Below, piece by piece: positions 25,248 to 34,451 of a stretch of DNA of 53,176 bases. The notes under the pieces are model-generated. The model was not told the DNA's origin, searched no databases, and saw only the letters and a list, made by a program, of their open reading frames with translations. The position numbers and the translations under genes are program-made. The DNA comes from a bacterium. GTDB taxonomy: Bacteria; UBP6; UBA1177. How positions within the stretch are numbered: the first letter of the stretch is position 1; each line of letters opens with the position of its first letter. The DNA lies in assembly GCA_017405875.1 (NCBI GenBank), contig JAFQZM010000019.1:1-53176 (forward strand), given 5' to 3'.

Positions 25248-25698
25248 ACGGGTAGTCTCTCTAGACATAGGAATGAAGTTCGTCGGTGTCGCAGCGACAG
25301 ATCCGACATGGAATTTTCCTGTAATAATCGGTACTTTGAAAAGAAAAGATTCAATCAAAGACGACCTTGAAAGACTCGGCGAAATGCTCGATTTCGGCAT
25401 CGCGGCATTCGCAATCGGTTACCCGATGCAGAGTAACGGCGAAGAAGGCTCTTTCATGCCGGTCGTCAAAGGATTCGAGCGGAGACTCAGGGAAATTTAC
25501 ACAGAGATACCTTTTTTCGGAGTCGATGAATTTCTCTCTTCGAAAGAGGCTCTCGAAATAAAAAACGTAAAAACGAAAAACTACCGCGAAAAAAAGCGCT
25601 CAGGCGTGATAGATTCTACGGCAGCGGCCGTTATCCTCGAAAGATTCATGGATTCGGCCGATTTCAAAAAACTGAAGGAAAGTTTTAAGGAGAATTGA
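25240..25698 (+). CDS. ruvX: Putative Holliday-junction resolvase-like / pre-16S rRNA nuclease
   Basis: This YqgF family protein (152 residues) is linked to final trimming of 16S rRNA; a Holliday-junction role was suggested from its fold. The RNase H-like motifs are present: LDIGMKFVGVAATD with the first catalytic Asp, IGYPMQSNGEEG, FGVDEFLSSKEAL, and VIDSTAAAVIL with the last Asp. The start is ATG 25240, overlapping the previous stop by 8 bases, with AGGAAA upstream. The next gene encodes another ribosome-associated protein, which favours the rRNA-maturation role. Confidence 0.85.
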   Translation: MIKRVVSLDIGMKFVGVAATDPTWNFPVIIGTLKRKDSIKDDLERLGEMLDFGIAAFAIGYPMQSNGEEGSFMPVVKGFERRLREIYTEIPFFGVDEFLSSKEALEIKNVKTKNYREKKRSGVIDSTAAAVILERFMDSADFKKLKESFKEN

Positions 25699-25699
25699 A

Positions 25700-25996
25700 A
25701 TGGAAAAACTCAGCGGAAAAGAAAAAAAATATCTGCGCGGCCTTGCCCACGCACTGAATCCTGTCGTTCTCATAGGCAGAAACGGCTATACCGATCAGGT
25801 AGAAGCGCAGATCGACGAGGCTCTGACGGCCCACGAGCTGATAAAAATCAAATTCATAGACTACATCGACGAAAAAGGGGAGATCGCAGCGGAAATCGAG
25901 GAAAAACTGAAATGCGAATGCTGCGGCTCGATCGGACACACCTTCATCTTTTTCAGGCAGAATGAAGACCCAGCCAAAAGAAAAATAGAGTTTTAA
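25700..25996 (+). CDS. yhbY: CRM-domain RNA-binding protein YhbY
   Basis: The 98-residue protein consists of one CRM (YhbY) domain. The defining stretch reads LRGLAHALNPVVLIGRNGYT, with the GxxG loop, followed by HELIKIKF. Homologues bind pre-50S ribosomal particles. The C-terminal extension has a small CECCGSIGHTFIFFR segment; the CxCC cluster is unusual but short. AAGGAG lies at the end of the preceding yqgF, and only one base separates the two genes. Confidence 0.92.
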   Translation: MEKLSGKEKKYLRGLAHALNPVVLIGRNGYTDQVEAQIDEALTAHELIKIKFIDYIDEKGEIAAEIEEKLKCECCGSIGHTFIFFRQNEDPAKRKIEF

Positions 25997-26017
25997 TGTC
26001 GTTTTATCGGTAACTGC

Positions 26018-28948
26018 TTGATTAAGTATCGGTTTTTATTACTACTTTTTTTGATTTTTCTGGCATTTCCGATTTTTTGCGCGGATATTGTCGAAGAAGT
26101 CGTCTGGGATAGTCCGCTCAACTATTCCGACTTTGCGAGACTCGTAAAAATCAAGGAAAACGAGCCTTTGTCGATCAAAAAAATCAGGCGTACCGTCAAG
26201 CTTCTCTACGCTTCGAAAAAGTTTGAAAAAATCGATGTCTTATCCGAAAAAACGGGAAACGGCAGGGTCAGGATCACAATCAAAGGCACTCCGCAGCTAA
26301 TCATCAAAAAGATAAAAATCAAAGGGAACTACCACCTCACCGACAGGGAACTCAAACTCGCTTCCGGCATCGGACTCAATTCTCTCTACTTCGAAGACAA
26401 TCTCACGAAAATCAGGGAAGAAATCATCTACTACTACCGCGAAAACGGCTATTTTTCAGTCCGTGTCAGCATTGCAACCGAAAAAATTTCGCCGACTGCG
26501 ATCAAAATGACGATAGATGTCAAAGAAGGACCGCAGGAAAAGATAAAAAAATTCGTCCTTAACGGAACTTTCAACAAAACCGAATTCAAAAAGCTGAAAT
26601 TCGATCTTGAAGCGGCTTTCAAAGGCCGCCCCTACACTGACAAAAACATTACTGAAATCGAATATTTCGTAACAGACCGCTACAAAGAGGAAGGTTATCT
26701 CAACATCTCGGTATCATCCGACAAGCGGAAAAACGGAACAGTTGCACTGACAGTCAGAAAAGGGAGTCATTTTTCGATAAACATCGAAGGAGCCTACGCA
26801 TTTTCGCCGGATACGATAAAAAAAGTGACGAAAGATGTTCCGAACTACCACTTCGATACGGCTGGAATCCAGAAAAAACTTGAAATACTCTATCAGGCAT
26901 ACGGCTTCCATGATGCCGAAATCAGAGCCGAAATCCTTGAAAAGACCGTTTCGGGCGAAGCTTTCAGCACGATAAACATCAAAATCAGAGAAAACGAGAG
27001 ACGCTTCATCAACGAGATAGTCATCAACGGCGTCGGCAACGAAAGGAACAGAAAAATCGTTACACAAAGGCTGATAGACTTTATCGACGACAGAATCGAC
27101 GAAGAGAATTTTCCGCTGATCATGATAAACAGAACCACCACCGGCGGCGGTTACATCGATTCGAACGGGAAAAGGGAACCCACTCTCAAAGACAGCCGGA
27201 AAGACAAGATCGGACGACCCGATTCTCCTCACGCCATCCCGAAGGCATATTTAGAGGAAATACGAGAAATTACTGAAAAAATTTATCAAACCGGTGGTTA
27301 TGCCGATGTTGAGGTCGGCAAGGTGCAGATAATCGACAAAAACGGACAACTTTCGCTTAATATCGATGTCACTGAAAACACTCAGTATTTCCTTTCCGGT
27401 GTTGCTGCCTTTTCTGGCGATGAAAAGCTCGATAAAGATATGAAAAAGAAGATAAAACTGCCGAAACCTGTTCCGTTCAACGAAAGGATCGTTCAGGCTT
27501 ACCAGAAGAGAATATCGGAATTTCTGACAGAGGAAGGTTATATTTTTCACCTCGTGACACACGAAGAGAAGCATGAAGGCGACAAAGTCTACCTCACTTT
27601 CAATGTCGAATACCTTTTCAAAGTCAAAATCACCGAAGTCGTCATTGCAGGAAACTATCTGACTAAGACTTGGGTCGTACGCCACATTTTAAGAATCGAT
27701 CCCGGCGATGTTCTTGACGGAGATTCATTCCAGTACAGCCGGAGAAACATGCTACAGACAGGCATTTTCCAGTCGGTCGACATCGATTTCATCGACCCTG
27801 AAACGCCGAACGACGAAAAAGATCTTGTTGTTACCGTAAGCGAATCGGAGCGTTTCAGACTCTCTCCAGGCGTAGGCATAAGCACTGATGAAGGTGCCCG
27901 CTTCTTAGGCTCTTTCGAGTGGAAGAACATGGCTAAATCGGGCATTTCGTCGAAACTCAGCCTCAAAGTTTCACGAAAAATAGAATTTTTTATGAATGAC
28001 AGGTTCAGAAAATATTACGAAGAAGACTTCACCGAGTGGCAGCAGACCGAAAGAAAAGTGAACCTCACCTTCCTGTTTCAGGATACCTACATTCCCAAAG
28101 TTCCGCTTTCCGCACAGATCGATGCGTTCCACGTCCACGAGATACGAAGCAACGGCGGTCTGCCCTACATGATCGACAAAAACGGTTTCTATTTCAGTAT
28201 CTTCAGGCGTTTCAGCAACCGGTACTTCATTTCGACCGGTGTCGAGGTTGCATACAGATACGAAAAAGACTACGAGGTCGCTGAAAGCGGAGACGTAACT
28301 TATGAAACATTGCAGCGTTTCGTCTTATCGCCGGAAATCAGAGGATACATAGATTTCAGAGACTCGCTTTTCTTCCCGACTAAAGGTTGGAAACTGTCGC
28401 TGAGATACCAGAACACCTCCTCTGTTGCCGGTGACACAAACCAGTATTCACTTTTTGAAGGAAACCTCGCAATATACATTCCGCTACACTACAAAACCAA
28501 TTTTGCGGGAGACATCGAATCGACCGACAGGCTTATATTCCACTCTTTCCTGGGCTCGGCCTTCCTGCTGCCCCACTCCGGCGAACTCTCATCCGACGAT
28601 GTCCTTAAACTGGGCGGCAACACGACGATGCGCGGATTCTACACGAACGAACTTCTCCCAATCGACCAGAAAGGAGAAACTGCTGAAGGCAAATTCTACA
28701 TGTTTATGAGAAACGAACTCAGGATAAAACTGATAACCGACCTCTATTTCGTAACTTTTTTCGATATCGGCAACCTTTGGGAAGAGGCATCTCACGTAGG
28801 AGAAGGAGAACTTTTCCGCTACAGTACTGGCGGCGGCCTGCTCTACTCTTCGCCGATAGGTTCGATAACGGCACAGGGAGGCTTTAATTTAAAACCGAAA
28901 GAAGGAGAAAACACGTGGACGATTCATGTATTTCTTTCAACACTTTAA
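26018..28948 (+). CDS. bamA: Outer-membrane protein assembly factor BamA, seven POTRA domains
   Basis: BamA inserts beta-barrels into the outer membrane. A signal peptide ends near FPIFCA (residue 22). Seven POTRA-type units can be read before the barrel, each ending in a strand such as VRITIKGTP, MTIDVKEGP, LTVRKGSH, INIKIRENE, LNIDVTENT, TFNVEYLF and VVTVSESER; proteobacterial BamA usually has five. The fifth unit contains a Gly/Ser/Arg-rich insertion of about 45 residues. The barrel begins near FRLSPGVGIS and contains MRGF, the counterpart of the conserved VRGF/Y. The C-terminus ends VFLSTL, lacking the usual terminal Phe. The start is a TTG without a good Shine-Dalgarno, so the exact first residue is uncertain. 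Its last 34 bases overlap the next gene. Confidence 0.9.
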   Translation: MIKYRFLLLLFLIFLAFPIFCADIVEEVVWDSPLNYSDFARLVKIKENEPLSIKKIRRTVKLLYASKKFEKIDVLSEKTGNGRVRITIKGTPQLIIKKIKIKGNYHLTDRELKLASGIGLNSLYFEDNLTKIREEIIYYYRENGYFSVRVSIATEKISPTAIKMTIDVKEGPQEKIKKFVLNGTFNKTEFKKLKFDLEAAFKGRPYTDKNITEIEYFVTDRYKEEGYLNISVSSDKRKNGTVALTVRKGSHFSINIEGAYAFSPDTIKKVTKDVPNYHFDTAGIQKKLEILYQAYGFHDAEIRAEILEKTVSGEAFSTINIKIRENERRFINEIVINGVGNERNRKIVTQRLIDFIDDRIDEENFPLIMINRTTTGGGYIDSNGKREPTLKDSRKDKIGRPDSPHAIPKAYLEEIREITEKIYQTGGYADVEVGKVQIIDKNGQLSLNIDVTENTQYFLSGVAAFSGDEKLDKDMKKKIKLPKPVPFNERIVQAYQKRISEFLTEEGYIFHLVTHEEKHEGDKVYLTFNVEYLFKVKITEVVIAGNYLTKTWVVRHILRIDPGDVLDGDSFQYSRRNMLQTGIFQSVDIDFIDPETPNDEKDLVVTVSESERFRLSPGVGISTDEGARFLGSFEWKNMAKSGISSKLSLKVSRKIEFFMNDRFRKYYEEDFTEWQQTERKVNLTFLFQDTYIPKVPLSAQIDAFHVHEIRSNGGLPYMIDKNGFYFSIFRRFSNRYFISTGVEVAYRYEKDYEVAESGDVTYETLQRFVLSPEIRGYIDFRDSLFFPTKGWKLSLRYQNTSSVAGDTNQYSLFEGNLAIYIPLHYKTNFAGDIESTDRLIFHSFLGSAFLLPHSGELSSDDVLKLGGNTTMRGFYTNELLPIDQKGETAEGKFYMFMRNELRIKLITDLYFVTFFDIGNLWEEASHVGEGELFRYSTGGGLLYSSPIGSITAQGGFNLKPKEGENTWTIHVFLSTL

Positions 28949-31152
28949 AAACGTTTAACACACTGATTCTAATATTTTTTTCATTCATAACCATATCGTG
29001 CGGAAGCGAAACTTCAGGCAATTACTGTCAAGGTACAATTGTTTCTTTTCCGGGAAGAGCCGAAGACGACCTGTACATCAAAAGCTCTTTCAACAACTGG
29101 TCGCTCTCTACTCCGATGACATATAAGGACGGCATCTGGAGTGCTGAACTTTTTCTCGCTCCCGGCAGCTATCCTTACAAATTTTTCTCGGCAAAAACTT
29201 CCGAAACCTTTCTTGATGAAACGAATCCGCTGACAATGTTCAATCAGGATATACGCTGCAGCAAGCTCGTAGTCAAAGACTGCCGCTATCCTGTTGCTGA
29301 ACTTGCCGGTCGCCCTGAAATAAAGGGAAAAAACATCAGATTCCATATAAAATTCACCCCAGGAATATCGGGCAAAAACCCCGATTTCAACAAGTCCGAA
29401 ATCTTGCTCGGGAGAGAAAAGGCAGACTTCTCTTTCAACGAAGAAACAGGCATGATTTCAATAGATTACGAAGCAAAAGATTTCGACAAATATACATGGT
29501 TCTTCAGAATTTTCGATAATGACGGCTTCGCTTCAGAAGTCCTCACGGTACCGGTCTGGATCGAAGAAAAAGAGTTCGAATGGCAGAACGCCTTCATGTA
29601 CCAGCTCATGACCGACCGCTTCAGCAACGGTGACAAAAGCAACGACAACCCGCTTCCCGATATCGATGAAAAGGCGAACTGGCAGGGAGGCGACTTTCAG
29701 GGGATCATCGACAAAATCGATGACAACTACTTCACCGACATGGGCGTAAACGTCCTCTGGATAAGCTCTCCCGTTGCAAACACCGAAAATCCCGGCAAGG
29801 GGATGGGCGGCGACACACGCTACTATTCGCCTTACCACTCATACTGGCCGATCGCAACAGGCTGGACGAACGAACTGCACATTCCGGGCTTGGATTCGCC
29901 TATTGAAAAGCACTTCGGAACAGAAGAAAAACTGCATGAACTCATTCAAAAAGCGCATCAAAAAGGGATAAGAGTGATGTTCGATTTCGTGCCGAACCAC
30001 GTTCACACCGATTCATACCTCTGGAAAACCTACAAAAATCAGGGCTGGTTCAATATGGCTGCAGACGGGCTTCCGTCAAATTCGAGCGGCGGCTACACCT
30101 GCGGCTGGGAAAGGCCTGTCGACTGCTGGTTCACCGACTATCTCGCCGATATAAACTACCGCAGCAACGATGCGACCGAAGCAGTGATAAACCATCTTAT
30201 CTGGATGATCCAGGAGTTCGACATTGACGGACTGCGCCTTGACGCGATAAGACTCATGGAGATCGATTTTACCTCCTCTCTCAAAGCTGCGATCCAGCGC
30301 AAAGTCACCACAACGGGGATCCTTTTTTACATGATCGGTGAAACTTTCACCGGTGATCTCGGCTGGGACGAAATCGGCTACTACCTCGGTGAAAACAAGC
30401 TGGACGGGCAGTTCGACTTCCCGCTCTACCACCACATCGTACGGACTTTCCTGCTTCAGAGCGAAACGGTCAAAACTTTTGCAGAATTTCTCAAAACCAA
30501 CGATTACCGCTATCAGAACGATTTCTACAAAGGCTCGATAATGGGAAACTTCATCGGGAACCACGATGTGGCCCGTGCTTTAAGCCTCGCCAACAAAGAC
30601 TTTGACGGCGTTTCATCGCAGGGCGGAGACGAAGCGAACTGGAAAGTCTGGGAGAATTCGCCGGAACTGCCTGATGAAGAAGTTCCTTTCAGCAAAATGA
30701 GAAATGCGATCACCTTCCTTTTCACGCATCCCGGAATCCCGATAATCTATCAGGGCGACGAGTTCGGAATGCCGGGAGCTAACGACCCTGATAACAGGAG
30801 AATGAACGTTTTCGGCGACGATTTGAGTGAAAACCAGAAGAAAAACCTTGAACATACGCAGATCCTGGGCAATTTCCGCAAAGAGCATCCCGCTCTGACA
30901 GGCGGAACGAGAAAGGACCTTCTCGTAGAAGATAACGTATATGCTTTTGCGATGAAGAATGAAAAAGACACGGTCATAGCCGTTTTCAATAACGGAGACA
31001 AAACGGAAAAAGTGACGGTAGACCTCTCAGGATCAGGCCTTGACGGCAGTCTCAAAGCACTTTTTTCCGGAACCGACCTTGAGATAAAAAAGAATTTGAT
31101 CACGATAGAACTCGAACCTTTCAGCTCGGAACTGATATACGGAGAAAAATAA
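28915..31152 (+). CDS. GH13 alpha-amylase-type lipoprotein
   Basis: The GTG start at 28915 has AAGGAG upstream and lies inside the end of bamA. A signal ends in a lipobox ITISC (lipidated Cys29). Residues 40-110 form a CBM48/GBD-like carbohydrate-binding module (SFNNWS, then GIWSAELFLAPGSYPYKF). The GH13 barrel has all marker regions: DFVPNHVH, GLRLDAIR with nucleophile Asp443, MIGETF with Glu476 as acid/base, and FIGNHD with Asp551. A C-terminal beta domain follows. It probably cleaves alpha-glucans at the cell surface or in the periplasm; the exact bond is not readable. Tight coupling to bamA is unusual. Confidence 0.9.
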   Translation: MDDSCISFNTLKTFNTLILIFFSFITISCGSETSGNYCQGTIVSFPGRAEDDLYIKSSFNNWSLSTPMTYKDGIWSAELFLAPGSYPYKFFSAKTSETFLDETNPLTMFNQDIRCSKLVVKDCRYPVAELAGRPEIKGKNIRFHIKFTPGISGKNPDFNKSEILLGREKADFSFNEETGMISIDYEAKDFDKYTWFFRIFDNDGFASEVLTVPVWIEEKEFEWQNAFMYQLMTDRFSNGDKSNDNPLPDIDEKANWQGGDFQGIIDKIDDNYFTDMGVNVLWISSPVANTENPGKGMGGDTRYYSPYHSYWPIATGWTNELHIPGLDSPIEKHFGTEEKLHELIQKAHQKGIRVMFDFVPNHVHTDSYLWKTYKNQGWFNMAADGLPSNSSGGYTCGWERPVDCWFTDYLADINYRSNDATEAVINHLIWMIQEFDIDGLRLDAIRLMEIDFTSSLKAAIQRKVTTTGILFYMIGETFTGDLGWDEIGYYLGENKLDGQFDFPLYHHIVRTFLLQSETVKTFAEFLKTNDYRYQNDFYKGSIMGNFIGNHDVARALSLANKDFDGVSSQGGDEANWKVWENSPELPDEEVPFSKMRNAITFLFTHPGIPIIYQGDEFGMPGANDPDNRRMNVFGDDLSENQKKNLEHTQILGNFRKEHPALTGGTRKDLLVEDNVYAFAMKNEKDTVIAVFNNGDKTEKVTVDLSGSGLDGSLKALFSGTDLEIKKNLITIELEPFSSELIYGEK

Positions 31153-31174
31153 ACCACAATTTAGGGAGAAAACC

Positions 31175-31693
31175 ATGGATTTCATCGAACTCGCGACAAA
31201 ACGCTACTCAGTCCGCAGTTACTCGAACAAAAAAGTAGATGCTGAGACACTTGAAAAGATCCTTGAAGCGGGGAACATCGCCCCGACCGCGAAAAACCAG
31301 CAGCCGCAGCGCATATATGTCGTCGAAGATCCTGCAATGCTCGCAAAACTCGACGAGCTCACGCCGTGCCGCTACAACGCGCCGACAGTCCTCATCTTCA
31401 CCTACAACACCGATGAAGAGTGGAAGAATCCGGTCGAAGCTGGAGTCCACGCAGGTGTCGAAGACGTCAGCATCGTAGCGACCCACATCATGCTTCAGGC
31501 GGCTGAACTCGGTATCGGCACGACATGGTGCAACATGTTCGGCAACACCGCATTGGAAAAGGCTTTCGGTATTCCTGAAAACGAAAAATCAGTTCTCTTC
31601 ATGGATCTCGGCTACGCCGCGGCAGATGCTGCTCCGGCACCGAGACACACCGAAAAAAAACCTCTTTCGGAAACGGTCAGATATCTCAAATAA
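31175..31693 (+). CDS. Nitroreductase family protein
   Basis: The N-terminus ATKRYSVRSYSNKKVD carries the FMN-binding RxSxR of the family, followed by APTAKNQQPQRIYVV and later GIGTTWCNMFGN. The C-terminal block (MDLGYAAADAAPAPRHTEKKPL) is typical of the small, ferredoxin-free nitroreductases. Such proteins reduce nitro groups, quinones or flavins with NAD(P)H; the physiological substrate is usually unknown. The length of 172 residues is normal. AGGGAG precedes the ATG. It converges with the GNAT gene with two bases between stops. Confidence 0.88.
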   Translation: MDFIELATKRYSVRSYSNKKVDAETLEKILEAGNIAPTAKNQQPQRIYVVEDPAMLAKLDELTPCRYNAPTVLIFTYNTDEEWKNPVEAGVHAGVEDVSIVATHIMLQAAELGIGTTWCNMFGNTALEKAFGIPENEKSVLFMDLGYAAADAAPAPRHTEKKPLSETVRYLK

Positions 31694-31695
31694 TT

Positions 31696-32241
31696 TTACG
31701 CTTTCACGATATAACTTCTGATGAAATGCTTCCAGAACCAGCCGAAGTAGCGATCCATCATCACTTTGTATTCGCCTGGTTCGACCTTGCCGCCGACACC
31801 CATAAGACGGTATGTCATCGAGAGCTCTTTCAGTCTGTAAGGAAGGTCAAGAAGTCCGCAGTTTAGATAAAAATCGTGTCTTTTGTTTCTCTCTTCCGGG
31901 TTTTCACACTCTTCGAGCCAGTCTTCAAGTGCGAGGAAGAACCTTTTTCCGCGGTAATGCCCGAGCATCGCCTTTATTGCGTTCGTCCCGTGACCAATTC
32001 CGCGCTTTTCCGCACCGATTGCAAAATAACTGAGCTGGACGAGGTCGTCTTTCCGAATGAGATAGGACATCCCGACCCGCTCGCCATCTTCGACCAGATT
32101 CCAGAAATCGGCTCTTCCGGCAAGCGCACGCCTTTTCATAAGCGAAAACGGGAACCTCTCTTCAGCGGGAAAAGCTTCATTGTAAAGCCGCTCGAGGCGA
32201 GACCACTCGAATTTTGTATTTTCAACTTTTACAAGTTCCAT
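31696..32241 (-). CDS. GNAT family acetyltransferase
   Basis: The 181-residue protein has the GNAT outline, with a strand LVQLSYFAIGAEKRGIGHG containing the acetyl-CoA pyrophosphate loop (consensus R/Q-x2-G-x-G/A), and a downstream strand FFLALEDWLEE. The N-terminal motif FPAEERFPFSLM occurs in bacterial GNATs that act on small molecules or proteins. The substrate is unknown. A Shine-Dalgarno (GGAGGG) and a possible promoter precede it. Confidence 0.75.
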   Translation of the reverse strand: MELVKVENTKFEWSRLERLYNEAFPAEERFPFSLMKRRALAGRADFWNLVEDGERVGMSYLIRKDDLVQLSYFAIGAEKRGIGHGTNAIKAMLGHYRGKRFFLALEDWLEECENPEERNKRHDFYLNCGLLDLPYRLKELSMTYRLMGVGGKVEPGEYKVMMDRYFGWFWKHFIRSYIVKA

Positions 32242-32256
32242 AGCACCCTCCGCGCG

Positions 32257-32286
32257 TTTATACTTTCAAAGCAACGTGAAAAGCAA
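32257..32286 (-). promoter_or_regulatory. Possible promoter for the GNAT gene
   Basis: On the minus strand TTGCTT (32286-32281), 18 bases, TATAAA (32262-32257) lies directly upstream of the GNAT start. The spacer is one base longer than ideal. Confidence 0.4.
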
Positions 32287-32366
32287 GTAGAGAAGGCGTA
32301 TTTTGGCGTCTCAAAAAAATTTTACGGCATGACGACGGTGCTGCAGGATGACCTCTCTGCATTTTC

Positions 32367-32394
32367 TTTAATGTTTTATTATTCATGATATAAT
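32367..32394 (+). promoter_or_regulatory. Possible promoter for the yciO-like operon
   Basis: TTTAAT (32367-32372), 16 bases and a perfect TATAAT (32389-32394) lie 30 bases upstream of the YciO-like start. The rest of the 182-base spacer holds nothing recognisable. Confidence 0.5.
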
Positions 32395-32423
32395 TACCGG
32401 TTTTTGATTTTTCAGAGGTAAAA

Positions 32424-33032
32424 ATGGAAAGAATCAAGGTCCACACCGAGAATCCCGAAAAAAGAGTGATCGACAAGGCTGTCAGCGTGCTCGAAAGCGG
32501 CGGAGTCGCACTTATTCCGGGTGACACGTCCTATCTTCTGGCGGTAAAGATCGGCAAAAAAAACGCACTGGAGAAGCTCAACCGGATAAAACAGACGAAA
32601 AAACGGAAGTTCTACTCCCTCGTTTTCAAGGATCTGAGCGACATTTCGCGTTACGCCGACATCGACAACCGTCATTTCAACCTGCTCAAACGTTGTCTGC
32701 CCGGCGCTTACACATTCATCCTTTCGGCAAGCCGCGAAATTCCGAAAATCATGCTTGAAAACCGCAAGGAAATCGGCATCAGGATCCTGGAAAGCCGCTT
32801 TCTGAACGATCTTGTCGAGGCAATGGGTGAACCTATCGTCGTTTCCACAGCATCCAATGAGGACGGAGAAGAGTTCTGCGATCCCGAAGAAGACAGCCCC
32901 GACTGGCTCGGTTTCGTCGATCTTTTAGTCGACGGCGGATATATCGCAATGGATCTCACGACCATCGTACAGCTTTCGGGTGACGAATACGAGATCGTCC
33001 GCGCAGGGAAAGGCAATGTTGATATTTTTTAA
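32424..33032 (+). CDS. Sua5/YciO/YrdC-fold protein, YciO type
   Basis: The protein has the YrdC fold: LIPGDTSYLLAVKIGKKNALEKL, KKRKFYSLVFKDLSDISRYA, then PGAYTFILSASREIPKIML and GIRILESR. The DLSDISRYAD and FILSASREIP stretches, together with EAMGEPIVVSTAS, are closer to E. coli YciO than to TsaC/Sua5. True TsaC/Sua5 makes threonylcarbamoyl-AMP for tRNA t6A; the function of YciO is less settled. Its 202 residues fit YciO. Another tsaC may exist elsewhere in the genome. GAGG precedes the ATG. Confidence 0.8.
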   Translation: MERIKVHTENPEKRVIDKAVSVLESGGVALIPGDTSYLLAVKIGKKNALEKLNRIKQTKKRKFYSLVFKDLSDISRYADIDNRHFNLLKRCLPGAYTFILSASREIPKIMLENRKEIGIRILESRFLNDLVEAMGEPIVVSTASNEDGEEFCDPEEDSPDWLGFVDLLVDGGYIAMDLTTIVQLSGDEYEIVRAGKGNVDIF

Positions 33033-33050
33033 TAATTCTAAGGATATATC

Positions 33051-34451
33051 ATGAAAAAACTCAATTTTTCCATTCACTTTTTTCTTTATTCACTTTTGGC
33101 TTACGTATTTTTTCTCGTTTATTTTGTCTTCATCAAAAAGACAGATTACTTTTTCGGACTTTACTACTTCACTTTGTCTTATATTTTCGTTTTCATTAAA
33201 CTTTTTTCAACAGGGATCAAAAAATTGCCGTGGGTAGCGCTTTTTGCATTTATCCCTTTCGCTGTTTCGCTTTTCCTCACTTTTGCCGATCATCCATTCC
33301 AGGGCTGGGAAGTTTCCGGCTTCATTCCGGTAGTGATCCTGGCTTCATATCTTTTCAAAAGCTCCAAAGGCTCGCCTACCCCGCTCGGGATCAAGGTGAT
33401 GCCGAAGATAATAAAGTGCTTTTTGGCGATAGTTCTCCTTTTCGGGATAATCCACTTTTTCAAGACGAAATCGCTTTATGAGGCGCTTCTTCTCGTCGTT
33501 ACACTCTACTCCCCCGCTCCGATCGCGGCAGCTACCGCCCTTTTCATAAACTTCATCGTTTCGACGACGGCAATTTCAGTGCTTCTCAACAACATGAAGT
33601 TCTTCAACAACGAGACGAAAATTTCAAGACTTGTTTTTGATACCGACAAGTATCTCAACATCCCTCACCTCAACCTTTCAGGGATCGAGACCGTCGCTGA
33701 TGTCAAAAAAGAGGATTTCATGCACATGATAGGCAAACTCAATCAGGCTGCCGAAAACGACCCAGAACAGGCAAAGGACATCACCAAAAACAAATGTTTC
33801 TCGCATACTTTCGAAGACGGCAGGACTCTCACGATGGCGCCTTTACACGTTCTGATTTCGGAAAAACAGTGCTCGGCTGAAGGGCTCTCTGTTCCGAAAA
33901 AAGAAGCAGACAGCGAATATATCGCCCTTGCAGAAGGGACAAGAGTCATCGGCTACTACGCGATCGACAAGGTAAAACCGGCCGAGAATGCAGCTTTTCT
34001 TGAACTTTTCGACAAAAAATTCGGAATAAAGACAGTTATCGTAAACCCCGTGAAGCCGCAGCTCTGGCAGAACATCGAGACAAAGGCTTCGCTTGACGAA
34101 ATCGAGCTCAACCGCGACGACATACTTATCACCGGCGAGGAGCACGAAAACACTGCGGCGATTCAGGCGCTCTGGGGCGGAGCCGACACCGCGAAAGGAG
34201 ACATCTTCATCACCAAACCTTTCATGAAAACACTCTTCAACTTCATCATAGTTTCAAGGAACATTCCTGAAAAGATCGTGAAAGGAGCCATCTTCTGCTC
34301 GCTCCCGTTCCTGTTCCAGCTTTTTGCGATATCGTTCGGGATCATCACCCCGCAACTCTCGTCAGTCATAGTTCTGATGTCGTTTTTTATGACAGTCATA
34401 TACATATTCTACATCAGACCGGTTTCAAAGAACTCCCTTTCGGATAAATAA
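33051..34451 (+). CDS. Degenerate P-type-ATPase-like membrane protein
   Basis: The layout follows a heavy-metal P-type ATPase without its active site. Helices at residues 8-28, 33-53, 60-78, 88-104 and 118-137 precede LYSPAPIAAATALF (152-165), which sits where the ion-binding CPC helix would be but lacks Cys. VFDTDKYLN (195-203) stands at the phosphorylation site DKTGTLT, keeping only the Asp. A shortened cytosolic domain follows. GIKTVIVNP (325-333) occupies the place of the TGD region, TGEEHENTAA (361-370) that of GDGxNDxPA, and GDIFITKPFMKTL with two final helices matches the C-terminal end. At 466 residues it is much shorter than real pumps. ATP hydrolysis is very unlikely. It abuts the CPBP protease (TAAATG). 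Confidence 0.6.
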   Translation: MKKLNFSIHFFLYSLLAYVFFLVYFVFIKKTDYFFGLYYFTLSYIFVFIKLFSTGIKKLPWVALFAFIPFAVSLFLTFADHPFQGWEVSGFIPVVILASYLFKSSKGSPTPLGIKVMPKIIKCFLAIVLLFGIIHFFKTKSLYEALLLVVTLYSPAPIAAATALFINFIVSTTAISVLLNNMKFFNNETKISRLVFDTDKYLNIPHLNLSGIETVADVKKEDFMHMIGKLNQAAENDPEQAKDITKNKCFSHTFEDGRTLTMAPLHVLISEKQCSAEGLSVPKKEADSEYIALAEGTRVIGYYAIDKVKPAENAAFLELFDKKFGIKTVIVNPVKPQLWQNIETKASLDEIELNRDDILITGEEHENTAAIQALWGGADTAKGDIFITKPFMKTLFNFIIVSRNIPEKIVKGAIFCSLPFLFQLFAISFGIITPQLSSVIVLMSFFMTVIYIFYIRPVSKNSLSDK

